The position numbers were made by a program, and so were the translations under genes. A stretch of DNA of 64,000 nucleotides from Pseudomonadota bacterium (GTDB lineage Bacteria; Pseudomonadota; Alphaproteobacteria; Acetobacterales; Acetobacteraceae): NCBI GenBank assembly GCA_021780935.1, contig JAJXXT010000046.1:19175-83174 (forward strand), written 5' to 3'. Every line of letters starts with the position of its first letter. The first letter of the stretch is position 1. A model generated the notes under the pieces. That model saw nothing but the letters and a program-made list of their open reading frames with translations. It was not told the origin of the DNA and did no database searches. Positions 1 to 8,181 of the stretch are shown one piece after another.

Positions 1-665
1 AGAAAGCCGCGATGATTTTCGTTGGCCTGAAAATGCATCAGGCGGGGTGCGGTGTGGCGGATCGCCTGCGCCAGATCGTGCTCCTCCATGTTCATGTGGA
101 ACGTGTCGAGCATCACGCCGACCGCGCTGCTGTCCACCATCGCCGCCAGTTCGTTCGCCTGGCGGCCGGTGTTGCAGAAGTCGGTCTCGAAACGATTGAG
201 CGGCTCGACGGCCAGCCGGATGCCGTGGTCGGCGGCGTAGCGTCCGGCCTCGCGCAGGCCCGCCACTACCTGCTCGACGCGGCGGCGGCGCAGATCCTCG
301 GGGATCGGGTGTGGCGGGCGCCCGGCGAAGACCAGCGGCGTGCCGTAGAGCGGCCCACCGACGATCGTCGCCCCGCAGGCCACCGCGACATCGACGCAGT
401 AGCGCAGATAGGCGATGCCCGCAGCCGCGGCCGCAGCGTCCTCGGAGGCAAGGTCGCGCTGCACACTGACGCGAGCGGCGAGAACCAGGTCCAGCCCCGC
501 ATCGCGCGCGGCGACCCCAGCGGCTGTTGGGTCGAGTTCATCCGGTTCCGGCACCAGCAGTTCGCAGAAATCCATGCCGGCGGCTCGCATCCGCGTGAAC
601 AGCGGAAAATGCGCCGCGGTGAACGGCCGCGCATAGGTCATCGAAATCACCCCGATCGGAGGCAT
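1..665 (-). CDS. Sugar phosphate isomerase/epimerase-family TIM-barrel protein (3' end outside window)
   Basis: Reads on the minus strand from ATG at 665 (ribosome site AAAGGAAGA just upstream) and runs off the left edge after 221 residues, so the C-terminus is missing. Early residues MPPIGVISMTYARPF, then DAGLDLVLAARVS and AVEPLNRFETDFCNT, followed by MLDTFHMNMEEHD, match the xylose-isomerase-like TIM barrel of D-tagatose 3-epimerase and related hexulose epimerases. The Glu in AVEPLNRFET and the Asp/His in MLDTFHMNMEE are at the usual metal positions. It follows the ABC permease by 10 nt and is probably the last gene seen of a sugar uptake/catabolism operon. The exact substrate cannot be read from the sequence. 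Confidence 0.85.
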   Translation of the reverse strand, partial: MPPIGVISMTYARPFTAAHFPLFTRMRAAGMDFCELLVPEPDELDPTAAGVAARDAGLDLVLAARVSVQRDLASEDAAAAAAGIAYLRYCVDVAVACGATIVGGPLYGTPLVFAGRPPHPIPEDLRRRRVEQVVAGLREAGRYAADHGIRLAVEPLNRFETDFCNTGRQANELAAMVDSSAVGVMLDTFHMNMEEHDLAQAIRHTAPRLMHFQANENHRGF

Positions 666-675
666 CGTCTTCCTT

Positions 676-1503
676 TCATCCCTTGACAGCGCCGCCGGTC
701 AGCCCGCCGACGAAATGTTTTTGCGCCGCGAGAAACAGCATCGTGACCGGCAGTGTCACCAGCGTGCCGCCGGCCATCAGCAGCCCCCACTGAATCTGGT
801 TCTCGCCGATGAACATCTGCAATGCCACCGTCACTGTGCGCACCCGCTGGCCCGCGAGCATCAGCGCGAAGAGATACTCGTTCCACGAGGCGATGAAGAG
901 ATAGACGCCCACCGCGACGACCCCCGGCATCGCCAGCGGCAGAATCACCATGCGCAGCGCCTGCATGCGCGTGGCCCCGTCGATCATCGCCGCATGGTCG
1001 AGGTCGATCGGGATGCCGCTGATGTAGGAGGTAAGCAGCCAGATAGCGAAGGGCATGGTGAAGGTCGCGTGCCCCGCGATCAGGGCCCAATACGTGTCGA
1101 GCAGACCGAGCGAGCGCATCACCACGAACAGCGGCAGGATCAGCATCACCACGGGAAACATGTTGATGAGCAGAAAGCCCAACCGCAGCGTCTGCCGCCC
1201 GCGGAAGCGAAACCGCGCGAAGGCGTAGGCCGCCGGCAACGCCAGCAGCAACCCGGTCAGCACCGCGCCGGTGGCGACGACAAGACTGTCGCGCAGATTG
1301 CCGAGAAAGGAGGTGCGCGCGAGCAGCGCGATGTGGTTGGCGAGTGTCAGGTTAGTCGGCAGCAGGCGCACCGGCGTGCGCGTGAGGTCGCTCTCCGGGC
1401 GCAGCGAGGAGAGCACCATCCACAGCCACGGCAGCAGCCCGAAGCCGAGGATGGCCAGCAGCGGCAACTCGGTGCCCAGGAACAGGCGCAGGCGGCGCCT
1501 CAT
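676..1503 (-). CDS. Carbohydrate ABC transporter permease (MalG/AraQ type)
   Basis: 275-residue inner-membrane protein with about six hydrophobic segments, beginning at residues 10-30 (LLAILGFGLLPWLWMVLSS). The cytoplasmic EAA loop that docks the ATPase is visible near residues 180-200 (DGATRMQ, LPLAMPG), and the tail WNEYLFAL is typical of MalG-like subunits. The ATG overlaps the stop of the upstream permease (ATGA at 1500-1503), so the two are translationally coupled. With the neighbouring permease and binding protein it forms a CUT1-type importer. The ATPase subunit is not in the window; in such systems a shared MsmK/UgpC-type ATPase is often encoded elsewhere (inference). Confidence 0.93.
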   Translation of the reverse strand: MRRRLRLFLGTELPLLAILGFGLLPWLWMVLSSLRPESDLTRTPVRLLPTNLTLANHIALLARTSFLGNLRDSLVVATGAVLTGLLLALPAAYAFARFRFRGRQTLRLGFLLINMFPVVMLILPLFVVMRSLGLLDTYWALIAGHATFTMPFAIWLLTSYISGIPIDLDHAAMIDGATRMQALRMVILPLAMPGVVAVGVYLFIASWNEYLFALMLAGQRVRTVTVALQMFIGENQIQWGLLMAGGTLVTLPVTMLFLAAQKHFVGGLTGGAVKG

Positions 1504-2363
1504 GCGTCGCGCTCGCGCCGTAACTGCACGATCACCACGCCCATCAGCAGGAGCGTGAGAATGACGGCCAGCGCCGAGCCCTTGCCGTAATCACCCCCGG
1601 ACCAGGCGGTGAGGAAGGCATGCAGCGGCAGCGTCTGGGTCGTCGTGCCTGGGCCGCCGCCGGTCATCACCAGGATCAGGTCGAAGGAGTTGGCGACCCA
1701 GATCATCCGCAGCAGCAGCGTCGCGGTGATGACCCCGGCAAGCCCCGGCCAGGTGACGTGGCGGAACCGCGCGAGCGCGCCGGCGCCGTCGAGCGAGGCG
1801 GCTTCATAGAGTTCCGCGGGAATGGCCTGCAGCCCGGCGAGCAGGGTTACGGCAAAAAACGGAAAGCCCTGCCAGATGACGGCGAGAATGACCGCGGCCA
1901 GCGCCGTCGTCGGGTTGGTCATCCACGCCACCGGCTGGGACAGCAGCCCGAGCCGCAAGCCGATCGTGTTGACCACGCCGAGGTTGAAGTCGAGCATCCA
2001 GGTCCAGATCAGCCCAATGATGACGCTCGGCAGTGCCCAGGGAATGACGATCACCGCGCGCGCCGCCGCCCGCCAGGCGAAGCGCCGGTTGAGCAGCAGG
2101 GCGGCGGCGAGACCGAGGCCGAATTGGCCGCCGACGGCGAGGACGACCCAGATCACCGAGGTCCAGAGCGAGGCCCAGAAGGTCGGGTCCGCCAGCGCCG
2201 CCGCATAATTCGCGAGCCCGACAAACGGGCGATGCCCGGGGTCGAACAGAATAGCATGGTGCAGCGACAGCCAGACGGACTCGCCCACCGGGAACACCAC
2301 CAGCACCGACGCCGCGAGCAGCGCCGGCGCCAGCAGCGCCCATGGCGTCAGCCGGTCACTCAC
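1500..2363 (-). CDS. Carbohydrate ABC transporter permease (MalF/UgpA type)
   Basis: 287-residue permease. The start is taken as GTG at 2363, which overlaps the stop of the binding-protein gene (GTGA at 2360-2363). The frame stays open far upstream, but that part only mirrors the binding protein and regulator genes. Six membrane segments are visible, the first at about residues 8-28 (LLAPALLAASVLVVFPVGE). The EAA loop is at EAASLDGAGALARFRHVTWP near residues 195-215. It pairs with the downstream MalG-like subunit to make the transmembrane channel of a CUT1 sugar importer. Confidence 0.92.
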   Translation of the reverse strand: MSDRLTPWALLAPALLAASVLVVFPVGESVWLSLHHAILFDPGHRPFVGLANYAAALADPTFWASLWTSVIWVVLAVGGQFGLGLAAALLLNRRFAWRAAARAVIVIPWALPSVIIGLIWTWMLDFNLGVVNTIGLRLGLLSQPVAWMTNPTTALAAVILAVIWQGFPFFAVTLLAGLQAIPAELYEAASLDGAGALARFRHVTWPGLAGVITATLLLRMIWVANSFDLILVMTGGGPGTTTQTLPLHAFLTAWSGGDYGKGSALAVILTLLLMGVVIVQLRRERDA

Positions 2364-3589
2364 CCGAAATAGAGCTTCTCGAACGCGCGCATCATCGCGT
2401 CGGGAGAGATCTGGCCGAGCAGCGCCTTCTGCGTGTTCTGCGGCCACACGGTGCGGGTGAAGTCCGAGGTCTGCGGCACGTTGGGCAGCGTGTGCGCGTA
2501 GGGCAGCGAGTTGACGGTGGCCTCGATGAAGCGCCTCGGCTGCGCGTCCCAGTGCGCCGCCCCCGATGTCGTCACCGTCACCTGGCCGGTGAGCTTGTTG
2601 AAGGCAACGTTGTTCTGCCCCTCCGAGAGATAGGAAATCCAGGTCCAGGCGGCTTCCTTCTCCTTGCTCGCGGCGAAGATGGCGTTCGAGCCGTCGCCAT
2701 AGGTGGTCCAGCCATGCCCATCCGGCCCGTGCGGCACCGGCACGGCGGTGATCGCGTTGCCCAACGCCTTTACCATTTCGTTGGCGGAACCGATATGATG
2801 GATCGTCATGCCGGTCCGCCCGGCCAGCATGTTGTTGATGATCTGCACGAACCCGTCCGTCGGCGCGGAGGGCGGGCAGACATGCTGCGTGCGATAGAGG
2901 TCGATGAACCAGCGGTTGGCGGCCAGCGCCTTGGGCGTGACCAGCCCGCCCTTGACCATCTTCGCGCCGCCCCCGAGCACGAAAGTGTTCCAGAAATCCT
3001 GCCCGCCGGCCCCGCCGCGTAACCCGAATCCCCAGTGGCCATCGGCCGTCATCGCCTTGGCGGCGGCGAGGAAGGAGGGAAAATCCGTCGGCAGCGGCAG
3101 CTTCGCCTTGTCGAGCCAGTCCCGCCGTACATAGAGGTAGAGGATCACGTATTGCACCGGCACGTAGTAGTGGTGCCCGTCGGGCGCGGTGTGCAGGCGC
3201 CAGATATTCTGCGAGATATCGCTCTTGCCGGACCAGGCGTTGATGCGCGCGTCGAGCGGCTCCAGCGCCTTCATCTGCATCAGGCGCGGCAGGTTGTTGA
3301 ACTTCACCATCGCGCAGTCCGGCCCGCCGCCGGCGAGAAGCGTGGTGTAGAGCCGCGTGTCGTAATCGGCGCCACCGCCCCACGGAATGTCCTCGGCCTT
3401 GATCCGGATGCCGGGGTGCTTCTTCTCGAAATCGGCGATCAGGGCCGCGGGCGAGGCCTTCGGATCGTCGAAATGGTACCACCAGCGCACGGTGGCTGGG
3501 CTCGCGGCATAGGGGCTCGCGAGCGGTGTGGCGGCAAGGGCCGCGCTGCCAAGCAAGGTGCGGCGCGTCAGGGACATTTTTGTCTTCAT
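2360..3589 (-). CDS. Extracellular sugar-binding protein, family 1
   Basis: 409-residue periplasmic solute-binding protein that delivers sugar to the two downstream permeases. The N-terminus MKTKMSLTRRTLLGSAALAA is an export signal with a twin-arginine-like TRRTLLG core, probably cleaved near ASPYAA (residues 24-29). The mature chain has the two-lobe family 1 pattern (ATVRWWYHFDD, LIADFEKKHPGIRIK, FNNLPRLMQ, FAASKEKEAAWTW). It lies 21 nt downstream of the GntR gene and overlaps the next permease by 4 nt. The ligand cannot be deduced. Confidence 0.92.
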   Translation of the reverse strand: MKTKMSLTRRTLLGSAALAATPLASPYAASPATVRWWYHFDDPKASPAALIADFEKKHPGIRIKAEDIPWGGGADYDTRLYTTLLAGGGPDCAMVKFNNLPRLMQMKALEPLDARINAWSGKSDISQNIWRLHTAPDGHHYYVPVQYVILYLYVRRDWLDKAKLPLPTDFPSFLAAAKAMTADGHWGFGLRGGAGGQDFWNTFVLGGGAKMVKGGLVTPKALAANRWFIDLYRTQHVCPPSAPTDGFVQIINNMLAGRTGMTIHHIGSANEMVKALGNAITAVPVPHGPDGHGWTTYGDGSNAIFAASKEKEAAWTWISYLSEGQNNVAFNKLTGQVTVTTSGAAHWDAQPRRFIEATVNSLPYAHTLPNVPQTSDFTRTVWPQNTQKALLGQISPDAMMRAFEKLYFG

Positions 3590-3610
3590 TGGTTTCCTCC
3601 CATTCCTGGT

Positions 3611-4240
3611 TCAGGCAGCATTTCGTCGTTCGACAATCGTATCGAGGTGCTCGGCGAGCAGGCGGGCGAGCAGCGTCGCGTCGCCATTCGCCAGTGCTTC
3701 GACCAGCGGCGCGTGGCGTGCCGCGGTCTGCGGCAGCGGGCGCTGATGCCATGGCGCCCAGAGCTTGAAGCGATGGGTGTGCAGGATGCAGCGCGCGAGA
3801 ATCGGCTCCAGCGCCTCCAGCCCCGCCATTCGGAACAGGGCCAGATGGAACTCCGTGTCCTGCTCGATCAGCGCCCAGACATCGCCGGCCTCGGCGGCGC
3901 GATGCATGGCGGCGAGCAGGCCGCGCAGCCGCGCGATGTCGCCGGCTCCGGCCAGGCGCGTGGCCCGGCGCGCGCCCCGCAACTCGATGCGCCGGCGCAC
4001 GTCCAGGATCTCGGCGGCGGCATCGGCGTCGAGATCGGTGACACGGGTTCCCTGCCGCCCGGCACGATGCACCAGCCCCTCGCCTTCGAGCCGCAGCAAC
4101 GCCTCGCGCACGGCGGACTGGCTGCAGCCGATCTCGCTGGCGATGCCGAGTTCGGTCAGCACATGCCCGGGCGACAGCTCGTTGAGCACGATGCGCCGGC
4201 GCAGGCGAGCAAGCAGCGTGGGGCCTTCGGGGCGGGGCAT
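3611..4240 (-). CDS. GntR-family transcriptional regulator (FadR/FCD type)
   Basis: 209 residues. The N-terminal winged helix covers about 5-70, with the helix-turn-helix ELGIASEIGCSQSAVREALL. The C-terminal FCD ligand domain follows from about 85, showing metal-type positions in DTEFHLALF and LLAEHLD. It is the first gene of the sugar transport operon, and a 15-nt inverted repeat sits 5-19 nt before its start codon. It therefore probably represses its own operon and is relieved by a sugar-derived ligand (inference). Confidence 0.92.
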   Translation of the reverse strand: MPRPEGPTLLARLRRRIVLNELSPGHVLTELGIASEIGCSQSAVREALLRLEGEGLVHRAGRQGTRVTDLDADAAAEILDVRRRIELRGARRATRLAGAGDIARLRGLLAAMHRAAEAGDVWALIEQDTEFHLALFRMAGLEALEPILARCILHTHRFKLWAPWHQRPLPQTAARHAPLVEALANGDATLLARLLAEHLDTIVERRNAA

Positions 4241-4244
4241 TTCC

Positions 4245-4259
4245 TCGATATATTATCGA
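4245..4259. promoter_or_regulatory. Inverted repeat, probable GntR operator
   Basis: TCGATA-TAT-TATCGA, a perfect 6-bp dyad with a 3-bp centre, directly before the GntR start codon. It is AT-rich in a very GC-rich setting. The position suggests steric repression of the regulator-transporter operon. The assignment to this GntR protein is inferred from proximity. Confidence 0.5.
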
Positions 4260-4325
4260 TATTGGAGTCAGCCTAGCCCAAGGTTTCAGCGGCACGCAAG
4301 GGGCGCGGCGCCAGCCTCCCCCGTG

Positions 4326-4544
4326 TCAGGCCCGGGTCGGCGCCGCCTGTCGCAGCCGCTCCACCGCCGCGCGCGGCAGCCTGTCGAGCCCGGCGCCATC
4401 GCTGGCCAGGATCGCGGTGCGCATCCGCGGGTCCCAGAACTGGCGGAGATGAGCCTCGATCGCCGACACCGCCTCCGCCTCTGGCTTATGGGCAAAGAAT
4501 TTGCCGATCTGGTTGGCCATATAGACCAGGCGCTCAACGTCCAT
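4326..4544 (-). CDS. fdsD: NAD-dependent formate dehydrogenase delta subunit
   Basis: 72 residues from ATG at 4544, overlapping the 3' end of fdhD by 11 nt. The sequence MDVERLVYMANQIGKFFA, then the QFWDPRMR motif near residues 35-42, is the signature of the small FdsD subunit. It is the last gene of the fdsGBA-fdhD-fdsD operon. FdsD has no cofactor motif and in related enzymes is needed for a stable, active FdsABG complex. The frame is open further upstream, but only the short version has family similarity. Confidence 0.9.
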   Translation of the reverse strand: MDVERLVYMANQIGKFFAHKPEAEAVSAIEAHLRQFWDPRMRTAILASDGAGLDRLPRAAVERLRQAAPTRA

Positions 4545-5349
4545 CCGGCACCACTCCGCAAACCTCCGCATGGGTGAAGATTTCGAGCCCGTCAGCGCGC
4601 GCCACGCCCGCCAGCATGATCCCCGCCGCCTCCGCGGTGCGCACGGCGAGTGCCGTCGGTGCCGAAATCGCAACGATTGCCGGTGCGCCGATCATTGCCG
4701 CCTTCTGCACCATTTCCACGGAAACGCGGCTGGTCAGCAGCACCGCCCCCTCCGCCGCGCTCTCCCCCGCGCGTGCCAGCGCACCGGCGAGCTTGTCGAG
4801 CGCGTTGTGCCGTCCGACATCCTCACGCACCGCGACGATCCCGGCGCCGGGCCGCCAGAACGCCGCCGCATGCACCGCGCGCGTCGCGTCGTTGAGCGGC
4901 TGTGCGCTGGGCAGGGAGGCCATGGCCCGCGCGAGATCGGCGAGGCAGAGATGGGCGCCGGGTTCCACCATGCGCGGGGCGGGCAGCGTGGCGTCGAGAC
5001 TCTCCATGCCGCACAACCCGCAGCCGGTGGCGCCGGCGAGGCGGCGATGGCGCGCGGCCAGGGTGGCGGCGGCATCCTCGGCGATCCACATCCGCAACTC
5101 GATGCCACGCACGTGCTCGACGACCGTGAGCGCCTCGATCTCCCCAGGCTGCGTCACGATGCCTTCGGTGAGCGAGAAGCCAACGGCAAAATCCTCGAGG
5201 TCACAGGGGCTCGCCAGCATGACCGCGTGCGTTGCACGCCGATAGGTGAGGGCGATCGCCGTTTCCTCGGCCAGCAGCCGCGCGCCATGGTCGAGGCGCC
5301 CGTCGCGCAGCCGTGTCCGTGCGGTAGCAACGGTGCCCTGGGCGGTCAT
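4534..5349 (-). CDS. fdhD: Formate dehydrogenase accessory sulfurtransferase FdhD (FdsC)
   Basis: 271 residues. FdhD passes sulfur from a cysteine desulfurase to the molybdenum cofactor before insertion into formate dehydrogenase. The catalytic C-x-x-C motif is GCGLCG (C110 and C113). The C-terminal half has the family motif VGRHNALDK and the segment TSRVSVEMVQKAA. It overlaps the fdsA stop by 4 nt and fdsD by 11 nt, the fdsGBACD order in which fdsC is the fdhD homologue. Made in the cytoplasm as a maturation factor, not a subunit of the mature enzyme. Confidence 0.95.
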   Translation of the reverse strand: MTAQGTVATARTRLRDGRLDHGARLLAEETAIALTYRRATHAVMLASPCDLEDFAVGFSLTEGIVTQPGEIEALTVVEHVRGIELRMWIAEDAAATLAARHRRLAGATGCGLCGMESLDATLPAPRMVEPGAHLCLADLARAMASLPSAQPLNDATRAVHAAAFWRPGAGIVAVREDVGRHNALDKLAGALARAGESAAEGAVLLTSRVSVEMVQKAAMIGAPAIVAISAPTALAVRTAEAAGIMLAGVARADGLEIFTHAEVCGVVPDGR

Positions 5350-8177
5350 CCCGCCGCGATCCGTCGGCTCTGGCGTGCGAAGGCTTCATATTCCTCCTGC
5401 CACACGGTGGGGCCGTTGGAGGGTGAGACCTGCACCGCCGTCACCTTGTATTCCGGGCAGTTCGTTGCCCAATCAGAATACTCCGTGGTGACCACGTTGG
5501 CCTGCGTCGAGGGATGATGGAACGTGGTGTAAACGACGCCGGGCGCGACACGATCCGTGATCAGCGCGCGCAGCGCGGTCTCGCCGGCGCGGCTTGCGAT
5601 GCGCACCCAGGCACCATCGCGGATGCCGCGGTCCTCGGCATCGTGCGGGTGGATCTCCAGCCGGTCCTCCTGGTGCCAAAGCGAGTTCGCGGTGCGGCGG
5701 GTCTGCGCCCCCACGTTGTACTGGCTGAGAATGCGCCCGGTGGTGAGCAGCAGCGGAAAGCGCGGCCCCACCTTCTCGTCGGTGGGCACGTATTCGGTGA
5801 CCACGAAATTGCCGAGGCCGCGCGCGAACCCGTCGATATGCATCACCGGCGTGCCCGCCGGCGCCTTGTCGTTGCAGGGCCATTGCACCGAGCCGAGCGC
5901 GTCCAACCGCGCATAGGAAACGCCGGCAAAGGTCGGCGTCATCGCGGCGATCTCGTCCATGATCTCGGAGGGATGCGCATAGTCCATCGCCATGCCCATC
6001 GCGCGGGCGAGAAGCTGCGTGATCTCCCAATCCGCATAGCCGGATTTCGGCGTCATCACCCGCCGCACACGGCTGATCCGCCGCTCGGCGTTGGTGAACG
6101 TGCCGTCCTTTTCGAGGAAGGTCGAACCGGGCAGGAACACATGCGCCCAATTCGCGGTCTCATTGAGGAACAGGTCCTGCACGACGACGCATTCCATCGC
6201 GGCGAGACCTGCGGTGACGTGGCGCGTGTCGGGATCGGACTGTACGATATCCTCCCCCTGAATATAAATCCCTCGGAACGAACCATCGATCGCAGCATCG
6301 AGCATGTTGGGGATCCGCAATCCCGGCTCGGGGTCGAGGGCGACACCCCACCGCGCCTCGAAGGAGCGGCGCGTCGGCGCGTCGGAGACGTGGCGATAGC
6401 CCGAAAACTCATGCGGGAAGGAACCCATGTCGCAGGAACCCTGGACATTGTTCTGCCCCCGCAGCGGATTGACCCCGACGCCGGGCCGGCCAAGATTGCC
6501 GGTCGCCATGGCCAGGTTGGCGATCGCCATCACCGCGGTGCTGCCCTGGCTATGTTCGGTGACGCCGAGGCCGTAGTAGATCGCGGCATTACCGCCCGTG
6601 GCGTAGAGCCGCGCCGCGGCGCGCAGGTCTGCCGCCGGCACGCCGGTCGCGGCCTCGGTCGCCTCCGGTGAATGCGAGGGGTCGGCAACGAATGCCGCCC
6701 ACTCGCTGAATGTCACGAGATCGCAACGCTCCCGCACGAAGCGCTCATCCACGAGATGCTCCTTCACGACCACATGCGCGAGCGCCGTCAGCACGGCGAC
6801 ATTGGTCCCCGGCCGCAGCGCCAGGTGGTGCTGCGCGTGCACATGCGGCGTGCGCACCAGGTCGATCCGCCGCGGATCCACGACGATCAGCCTCGCCCCC
6901 GCGCGCAGCCGCCGCTTCAGGCGGGAGGCGAAGACCGGGTGCGCGTCGGTAGGGTTGGCACCGATGATCATCACGACATCGGCATGTTCAACGGAGTCGA
7001 AATCCTGCGTGCCGGCGGAGGTGCCATAGGTGGTCTTGAGCCCATAGCCGGTCGGCGAGTGGCAGACCCGCGCGCAGGTATCGACATTGTTGTTGCCGAA
7101 GCCGGCACGTACCAGCTTCTGGATCAGGTAGGTTTCCTCGTTGGTGCAGCGCGAGGAAGTGATGCCGCCCACCGCGCCCACGCCATGGCGCGCCTGGATG
7201 CGGCGGAACTCGCTGGCGACATGGCTGATCGCCTCTTCCCAGGAAACCTCATGCCATGGATCGCTGACACTCGCCCGCAGCATCGGCTTGAGGATGCGGT
7301 CGGGATGGTTGGCATAGCCGGTTGCGAAACGACCCTTGACGCAGGAATGCCCGCGATTGGCCTGGCCGTCCTTCCATGGCATCATCCGCACCAGCGTCTC
7401 GCCGCGCATCTCCGCCTTGAAGCCGCAGCCCACACCGCAATAGGCGCAGGTGGTGACAACGGAATGTTCCGGCTGGCCAGTTTCGACCACGCTCTTCTCG
7501 ATGAGCGTCGCGGTCGGGCACGCCTGCACGCACGCGCCGCAGGAAACGCACTCGCTGGCGAGGAAACTCTCATCCATGCCTGGCGAGACATACGAGGCGA
7601 AGCCGCGCCCGCCGATGGTCAGCGCGAACGTGCCCTGCACCTCCTCGCAGGCGCGCACGCAACGCGAGCAGACGATGCATTTCGCGGGATCGAACTGGAA
7701 ATACGGGTTGCTGGCGTCGATCGGCGCGTCGAGATGGTTGGCGCCGGCATAGCCATAGCGCACCTCGCGCAGCCCCACCTCACCGGCGGTGTCCTGCAAC
7801 TCGCAGCGGCCGTTGGCTGAACAGGTGAGACAGTCGAGCGGATGGTCGGAAATATAGAGCTCCATCACGCCCCGTCGCAGCTTCGCGAGGTTGGGCGACT
7901 GTGTCTGCACCACCATCCCCTCGGCGGCCGGCGTGGTGCAGGACGCGGGCGTGCCCGTGCGCCCCTCGATCTCGACGAGGCACATCCGGCAGGAGCCGAA
8001 GCTGTCCAGCATGTCGGTGGCACAGAGTTTCGGCACCTTGATGCCCGCCTCCATCGCCGCGCGCATCAGCGAGGTGCCCTCCGCAACGCTGACGCGCTGT
8101 CCATCGATGGTCAGCGTCACGAGGGTGCTCGCCGCCGATGGTTTCGTTCCGTAATCAATCTCGTGGATCAGGCCCAT
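5346..8177 (-). CDS. fdsA: NAD-dependent formate dehydrogenase alpha subunit (Mo/W-bis-MGD)
   Basis: 943 residues from ATG at 8177, chosen because GGAGTG precedes it and it lies 4 nt after the fdsB stop. An in-frame ATG at 8195 would overlap fdsB. Catalyses formate to CO2, passing electrons to FdsB. Order of cofactor motifs: [2Fe-2S] (KLCATDMLDSFGSCRMC), His-ligated cluster (DHPLDCLTCSANGRC), two ferredoxin clusters (CIVCSRCVRAC, CVSCGACVQAC), the catalytic-domain [4Fe-4S] (CAYCGVGCGF), and the molybdenum ligand Cys in ARVCHSPT. This is the Cys enzyme, not selenocysteine. The C-terminal molydopterin dinucleotide-binding domain is complete. Confidence 0.97.
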   Translation of the reverse strand: MGLIHEIDYGTKPSAASTLVTLTIDGQRVSVAEGTSLMRAAMEAGIKVPKLCATDMLDSFGSCRMCLVEIEGRTGTPASCTTPAAEGMVVQTQSPNLAKLRRGVMELYISDHPLDCLTCSANGRCELQDTAGEVGLREVRYGYAGANHLDAPIDASNPYFQFDPAKCIVCSRCVRACEEVQGTFALTIGGRGFASYVSPGMDESFLASECVSCGACVQACPTATLIEKSVVETGQPEHSVVTTCAYCGVGCGFKAEMRGETLVRMMPWKDGQANRGHSCVKGRFATGYANHPDRILKPMLRASVSDPWHEVSWEEAISHVASEFRRIQARHGVGAVGGITSSRCTNEETYLIQKLVRAGFGNNNVDTCARVCHSPTGYGLKTTYGTSAGTQDFDSVEHADVVMIIGANPTDAHPVFASRLKRRLRAGARLIVVDPRRIDLVRTPHVHAQHHLALRPGTNVAVLTALAHVVVKEHLVDERFVRERCDLVTFSEWAAFVADPSHSPEATEAATGVPAADLRAAARLYATGGNAAIYYGLGVTEHSQGSTAVMAIANLAMATGNLGRPGVGVNPLRGQNNVQGSCDMGSFPHEFSGYRHVSDAPTRRSFEARWGVALDPEPGLRIPNMLDAAIDGSFRGIYIQGEDIVQSDPDTRHVTAGLAAMECVVVQDLFLNETANWAHVFLPGSTFLEKDGTFTNAERRISRVRRVMTPKSGYADWEITQLLARAMGMAMDYAHPSEIMDEIAAMTPTFAGVSYARLDALGSVQWPCNDKAPAGTPVMHIDGFARGLGNFVVTEYVPTDEKVGPRFPLLLTTGRILSQYNVGAQTRRTANSLWHQEDRLEIHPHDAEDRGIRDGAWVRIASRAGETALRALITDRVAPGVVYTTFHHPSTQANVVTTEYSDWATNCPEYKVTAVQVSPSNGPTVWQEEYEAFARQSRRIAAG

Positions 8178-8181
8178 GGTA

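Noticed and set aside
2364..4295. Minus-strand open frame that extends the MalF-like permease to 931 codons
   Set aside because: The upstream part only overlaps the binding-protein and GntR genes out of frame, is Arg/Ala/Gly-rich and has no family pattern. The GTG at 2363 with a 4-nt overlap is the natural start.
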